The notes under the pieces: model-generated
The model's input: the letters and a program-made list of their open reading frames with translations, nothing else
Told to the model about the DNA's origin: nothing
The model's database searches: none
Made by a program: the position numbers and the translations under genes
Assembly: GCA_044432865.1 (NCBI GenBank)
Contig: JAWXUF010000001.1
Span: forward strand, 1-64,000
Length of the DNA: 64,000 bases
Direction: 5' to 3'
DNA from: JAWXUE01 sp044432865
GTDB taxonomy: Bacteria; Bacillota_I; Bacilli_A; Acholeplasmatales; Anaeroplasmataceae
Shown here: positions 61,763 through 64,000 of the stretch, piece after piece
Position numbering within the stretch: position 1 is the first letter of the stretch
How the letters are laid out: each line of letters opens with the position of its first letter

Positions 61763-61776
61763 CATATGACTGCTAA
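61750..61776. promoter_or_regulatory. CIRCE-like operator (HrcA site) at htpG
   Basis: TTGGCACTG (61750-61758), nine bases, GACTGCTAA (61768-61776): 15 of 18 positions match CIRCE (TTAGCACTC-N9-GAGTGCTAA), with the exact spacer. It overlaps the -35 region of the htpG promoter, a repressing position. Confidence 0.65.
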
Positions 61777-61782
61777 TTTATT

Positions 61783-63207
61783 TTATTTTTCTTTTAACAT
61801 TTTAAATTTTAAATCCCAAAGACTTTGAGATAAATCAACATAATACTTATTTGGATTTCTAAATCTTTTAGTCTCTTCCCATATTGTATTACAATCTAAT
61901 TTACAATGTTCTCTAATACTATCTAAAGAAGGTATATCGTAAACTAATTCACCTTTTAAGAATATCGGCTTCAGCATTTCTTTAGTATAAAAATTTTGTA
62001 TTTCTTTTGTCTTCCATGTTTGAACAGGATCAAATAATACAAGTTTATCATTATCAATAGTTTCATCATGTAAAGTAATCAAATCCGCTAATGCTTTATT
62101 CGATTCTTTATCATAAATTCTATATAATTTTTTAAATCCTGGATTAGTTATTTTTTCTTCATTTTCACTAATTTTAATTTTAGGTACTATTTTTCCATCT
62201 ACTTCAATAGCACTAAGTTTATATACACATCCGAAAACAGGTTCTGATTTAGCAGTAATTAATCTTTCACCAACTCCAAATGCATCAATTGGAGCACCTT
62301 GTAATAATAAATCAGTAATGATGTATTCATCTAGTGAATTTGAAATAATAATTTTACAATCATTTAACCCTGCTGCATCTAACATTTTTCTTGATTCCGT
62401 TGTTAAATATGACATGTCCCCTGAATCAATTCTAATTCCACATTTTTTAATACCCATAGGCCATAAAACTTCTTTAACAACTTTAATAGCATTTGGAATC
62501 CCACTCTTAAGTACATTATAAGTATCTACTAAAAAATTTGCATTATTAGGATAGATTTCTGCATATTTTTTGAAAGCCTCATATTCAGTATCAAACATTT
62601 GAACCCATGAATGAGCCATTGTACCACTTGCATTAACACCATATAACAAATCAGTCATAGTATTTGAAGTAGAATTTACTCCAGCTATATAAGCAGCTTT
62701 CGCTCCATTTATAGCAGATGATTCCCCATGTGCTCTTCTTGCTCCAAACTCTAACACACTTTTACCTTTAGCAGCACTTACTATCCTATTAGTTTTTGTA
62801 GCAATTAAAGATTGATGATTTATTGTTAATAAAATATAAGTTTCAATTAATTGCGCTTCAATAGTTGTAGCTCTAATCGTCATAATAGGTATTCTTGGGA
62901 AAATAACACTTCCCTCTTCAATAGAATAAATATCACCACTAAACTTAAAATTAGCTAAATATTCTAAGAATTCTTTTTTAAAAATATTTTTATTTTCTAA
63001 AAATGAGATATCCTCTTTTGTAAATTTTAAGTTTTTTAAATAATCTATGATTGTTCCTAGTCCACAAAAAATTGCATATCCTCCATCATCCGGTACTTTT
63101 CTAAAAAATACATCGAAATAACAAATTTTATCTTTATATTCGGATTGGAAATAACCATTAGCCATTGTAAGTTCATAAAAATCCATCAACATCGTATAAT
63201 TAATCAT
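61783..63207 (-). CDS. pncB: Nicotinate phosphoribosyltransferase
   Basis: A 474-residue NAD-salvage enzyme converting nicotinate and PRPP to nicotinate mononucleotide. N-terminal MDFYELTMANGYF, central FGARRAHG and the histidine in GTMAHSWVQ (site of autophosphorylation in the family), and IRIDSGDM are present. Its start overlaps the stop of pncA by 8 bases, so the two act in one salvage route. Confidence 0.95.
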   Translation of the reverse strand: MINYTMLMDFYELTMANGYFQSEYKDKICYFDVFFRKVPDDGGYAIFCGLGTIIDYLKNLKFTKEDISFLENKNIFKKEFLEYLANFKFSGDIYSIEEGSVIFPRIPIMTIRATTIEAQLIETYILLTINHQSLIATKTNRIVSAAKGKSVLEFGARRAHGESSAINGAKAAYIAGVNSTSNTMTDLLYGVNASGTMAHSWVQMFDTEYEAFKKYAEIYPNNANFLVDTYNVLKSGIPNAIKVVKEVLWPMGIKKCGIRIDSGDMSYLTTESRKMLDAAGLNDCKIIISNSLDEYIITDLLLQGAPIDAFGVGERLITAKSEPVFGCVYKLSAIEVDGKIVPKIKISENEEKITNPGFKKLYRIYDKESNKALADLITLHDETIDNDKLVLFDPVQTWKTKEIQNFYTKEMLKPIFLKGELVYDIPSLDSIREHCKLDCNTIWEETKRFRNPNKYYVDLSQSLWDLKFKMLKEK

Positions 63208-63730
63208 TGTTTCTCACCTCAATTAATAATCCTTTTAAAATATCAAAGCATTTATCGTTCATATCATTATCAAAACTTTTTGTTAAATTATAATCGACAG
63301 TAATCACAGCATTTGGTAGAGCACTTCTAGCCATAACAACATTTGATAATACACATATGTTAGAAACTAACCCACACACTTCAATTTCATCAAAATTTTG
63401 CTCTTTTAAATAATTCGCTAATTCTAACGATGGAAATGTATTTTTATAAAATATTTTATCAGTTGATAGAATTTCATTTTTTACATTACCATAAATTTCA
63501 TGCCCAGTAGTGCCTTTAATGCAATGTTCTACTGGTAATTTATTTCCTTCATAACTATTTAAATAATCTTTATCATGTGTGTCTTGTGTAAAAATGACAC
63601 TTTCGTTATTTCCCCTTGCATCTTTAATTCTATTAACAATTAATGAATCTAAACTTTTCGCAGATACAAAACCTAATGTACCATCTACAAAGTCATTTTG
63701 AAAATCAATTATAATTAAACATCTTTTCAC
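63200..63730 (-). CDS. pncA: Nicotinamidase / isochorismatase-family hydrolase
   Basis: A 176-residue cysteine hydrolase. LIIIDFQNDFVDG carries the catalytic Asp; FTQDTHD holds metal-binding residues; the nucleophile cysteine is in GLVSNICVLSN with the cis-peptide region before it. With pncB it turns nicotinamide into NaMN. The start is GTG at 63730 behind AGGAATG; the frame is open back to 63853 but that would overlap the divergent gene and the promoter. Confidence 0.93.
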   Translation of the reverse strand: MKRCLIIIDFQNDFVDGTLGFVSAKSLDSLIVNRIKDARGNNESVIFTQDTHDKDYLNSYEGNKLPVEHCIKGTTGHEIYGNVKNEILSTDKIFYKNTFPSLELANYLKEQNFDEIEVCGLVSNICVLSNVVMARSALPNAVITVDYNLTKSFDNDMNDKCFDILKGLLIEVRNND

Positions 63731-63757
63731 TTTTACATTCCTACTTTCTTTATAAAT

Positions 63758-63786
63758 ATTATACCTACACATAAAATTTAAAGCAA
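63758..63786 (-). promoter_or_regulatory. Sigma-A promoter of pncA-pncB
   Basis: Minus strand TTGCTT (63781-63786) and TATAAT (63758-63763), 17-base spacing; it rules out the longer pncA reading frame. Confidence 0.7.
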
Positions 63787-63838
63787 TGTTATTTTCGATA
63801 GATCTATGATATAATTCATTTAATATGAGGTGAAGAAT

Positions 63839-64000
63839 ATGAATAAATATCAATATTTTAGTATGCTATACGATGAATTAACTGAAGAAATGGATTATAA
63901 TCCTTGGATTGAAATTGTTAAACAATACAAGGGTAATCTATTAGACATTGGTTGCGGAAGCGGCTCTCTGTTAATAACTCTTAAAAAACTAGGTTACAAT
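63839..64000 (+). CDS. SAM-dependent methyltransferase, N-terminal part
   Basis: The first 54 codons of a class I methyltransferase, cut by the window edge. It shows the YqeM-like opening FSMLYDELTEEMDYNPW and SAM-binding motif I LLDIGCGSGSL. GAGGTGA precedes the ATG, and an extended -10 (TG-A-TATAAT, 63807-63815) lies upstream. Substrate unknown. Confidence 0.85.
   Translation, partial: MNKYQYFSMLYDELTEEMDYNPWIEIVKQYKGNLLDIGCGSGSLLITLKKLGYN

Noticed and set aside
63731..63853. N-terminal extension of PncA by 41 residues
   Set aside because: It would cross the TTGCTT/TATAAT promoter and overlap the divergent methyltransferase start; the GTG at 63730 has a ribosome-binding site.
1..64000. 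Mycoplasma-type code (TGA as Trp), suspected from the extreme AT content
   Set aside because: No conserved gene is interrupted by in-frame TGA, and der and cshB end in TGA at the expected place.

Overview
The window is a strongly AT-rich, gene-dense bacterial chromosome segment. About 63 protein genes are read; roughly 55 lie on the minus strand. No rRNA, tRNA, CRISPR array or insertion sequence was seen, and no gene-free stretch exceeds 300 bases. No conserved gene is interrupted by an in-frame TGA, so the standard bacterial code applies and a Mycoplasma-type code is excluded. The gene content is that of an endospore-forming member of the Bacilli: Spo0A, SpoIVB, SpoIIIAH, a GerM-type protein, SpoIVA, SpoVIF, SpmA, SpmB, DacB, CotE and SpoVS are all present, in neighbourhoods recognisable from Bacillus. 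The very low GC, two rubrerythrin-type proteins and loss of several usual neighbours suggest an anaerobic or microaerophilic lineage, perhaps on the Turicibacter/Haloplasma/Erysipelotrichales side of the Bacilli; that placement is inference.

Layout. 1-10.9 kb: a MATE transporter and GNAT acetyltransferase; a plus-strand glgA-glgC pair for glycogen; a lipase-like hydrolase; degV-nfo-cshB; ispH; dinB. 10.8-20.1 kb: a small membrane protein, a ferritin-like/BFD fusion, then a reduced version of the Bacillus cluster spoIIIAH-nusB-xseA-xseB-dxs-tlyA-(arsC-like, HAD)-spoIVB-spo0A, lacking accBC, folD, ispA, ahrC and recN. 20.1-26.8 kb: a 1007-residue helical-repeat/GAF/PAS protein with degenerate GGDEF and EAL domains, a phosphoesterase, rdgB, gerM, a CPBP protease, an ankyrin protein and hup. 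26.9-38.7 kb: an antiporter, a RecQ-phosphoribosyltransferase fusion, spoIVA, a group of small zinc-ribbon proteins with spoVIF, then gpsA-der-rpsA-like-cmk-rluB. 38.7-48.8 kb: spmB-spmA-dacB, a CNNM/CorC protein, an aroK-aroQ fusion, miaA, mutL, mutS. 48.9-59.4 kb: a giant 1452-residue repeat protein with a C-terminal membrane anchor, then cotE, ricA, miaB, a rubrerythrin, spoVS, ymdB and rny. 59.5-64 kb: a small DUF2188-like protein, htpG, pncB-pncA and a truncated methyltransferase gene.

Regulation is unusually readable. Four sporulation genes (dacB, spoIVA, spoIIIAH, gerM) have good matches to the Bacillus sigma-E consensus. Canonical Spo0A boxes lie in the promoter regions of spo0A, hup and the giant gene. 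A CIRCE-like element overlaps the htpG promoter. At dacB, spoIVA and spoVIF the ribosome-binding site or start codon sits in the 3' arm of a terminator-like hairpin while the promoter -10 lies inside the hairpin, so only transcripts begun inside it should be translatable.

The best candidate for undescribed biology is the giant protein next to cotE: two SAP-like motifs near the N terminus, a long Glu/Ala heptad-like helix, tandem 12-residue Tyr-Ser-Glu repeats and a single C-terminal transmembrane segment, preceded by a sigma-A promoter and a Spo0A box.
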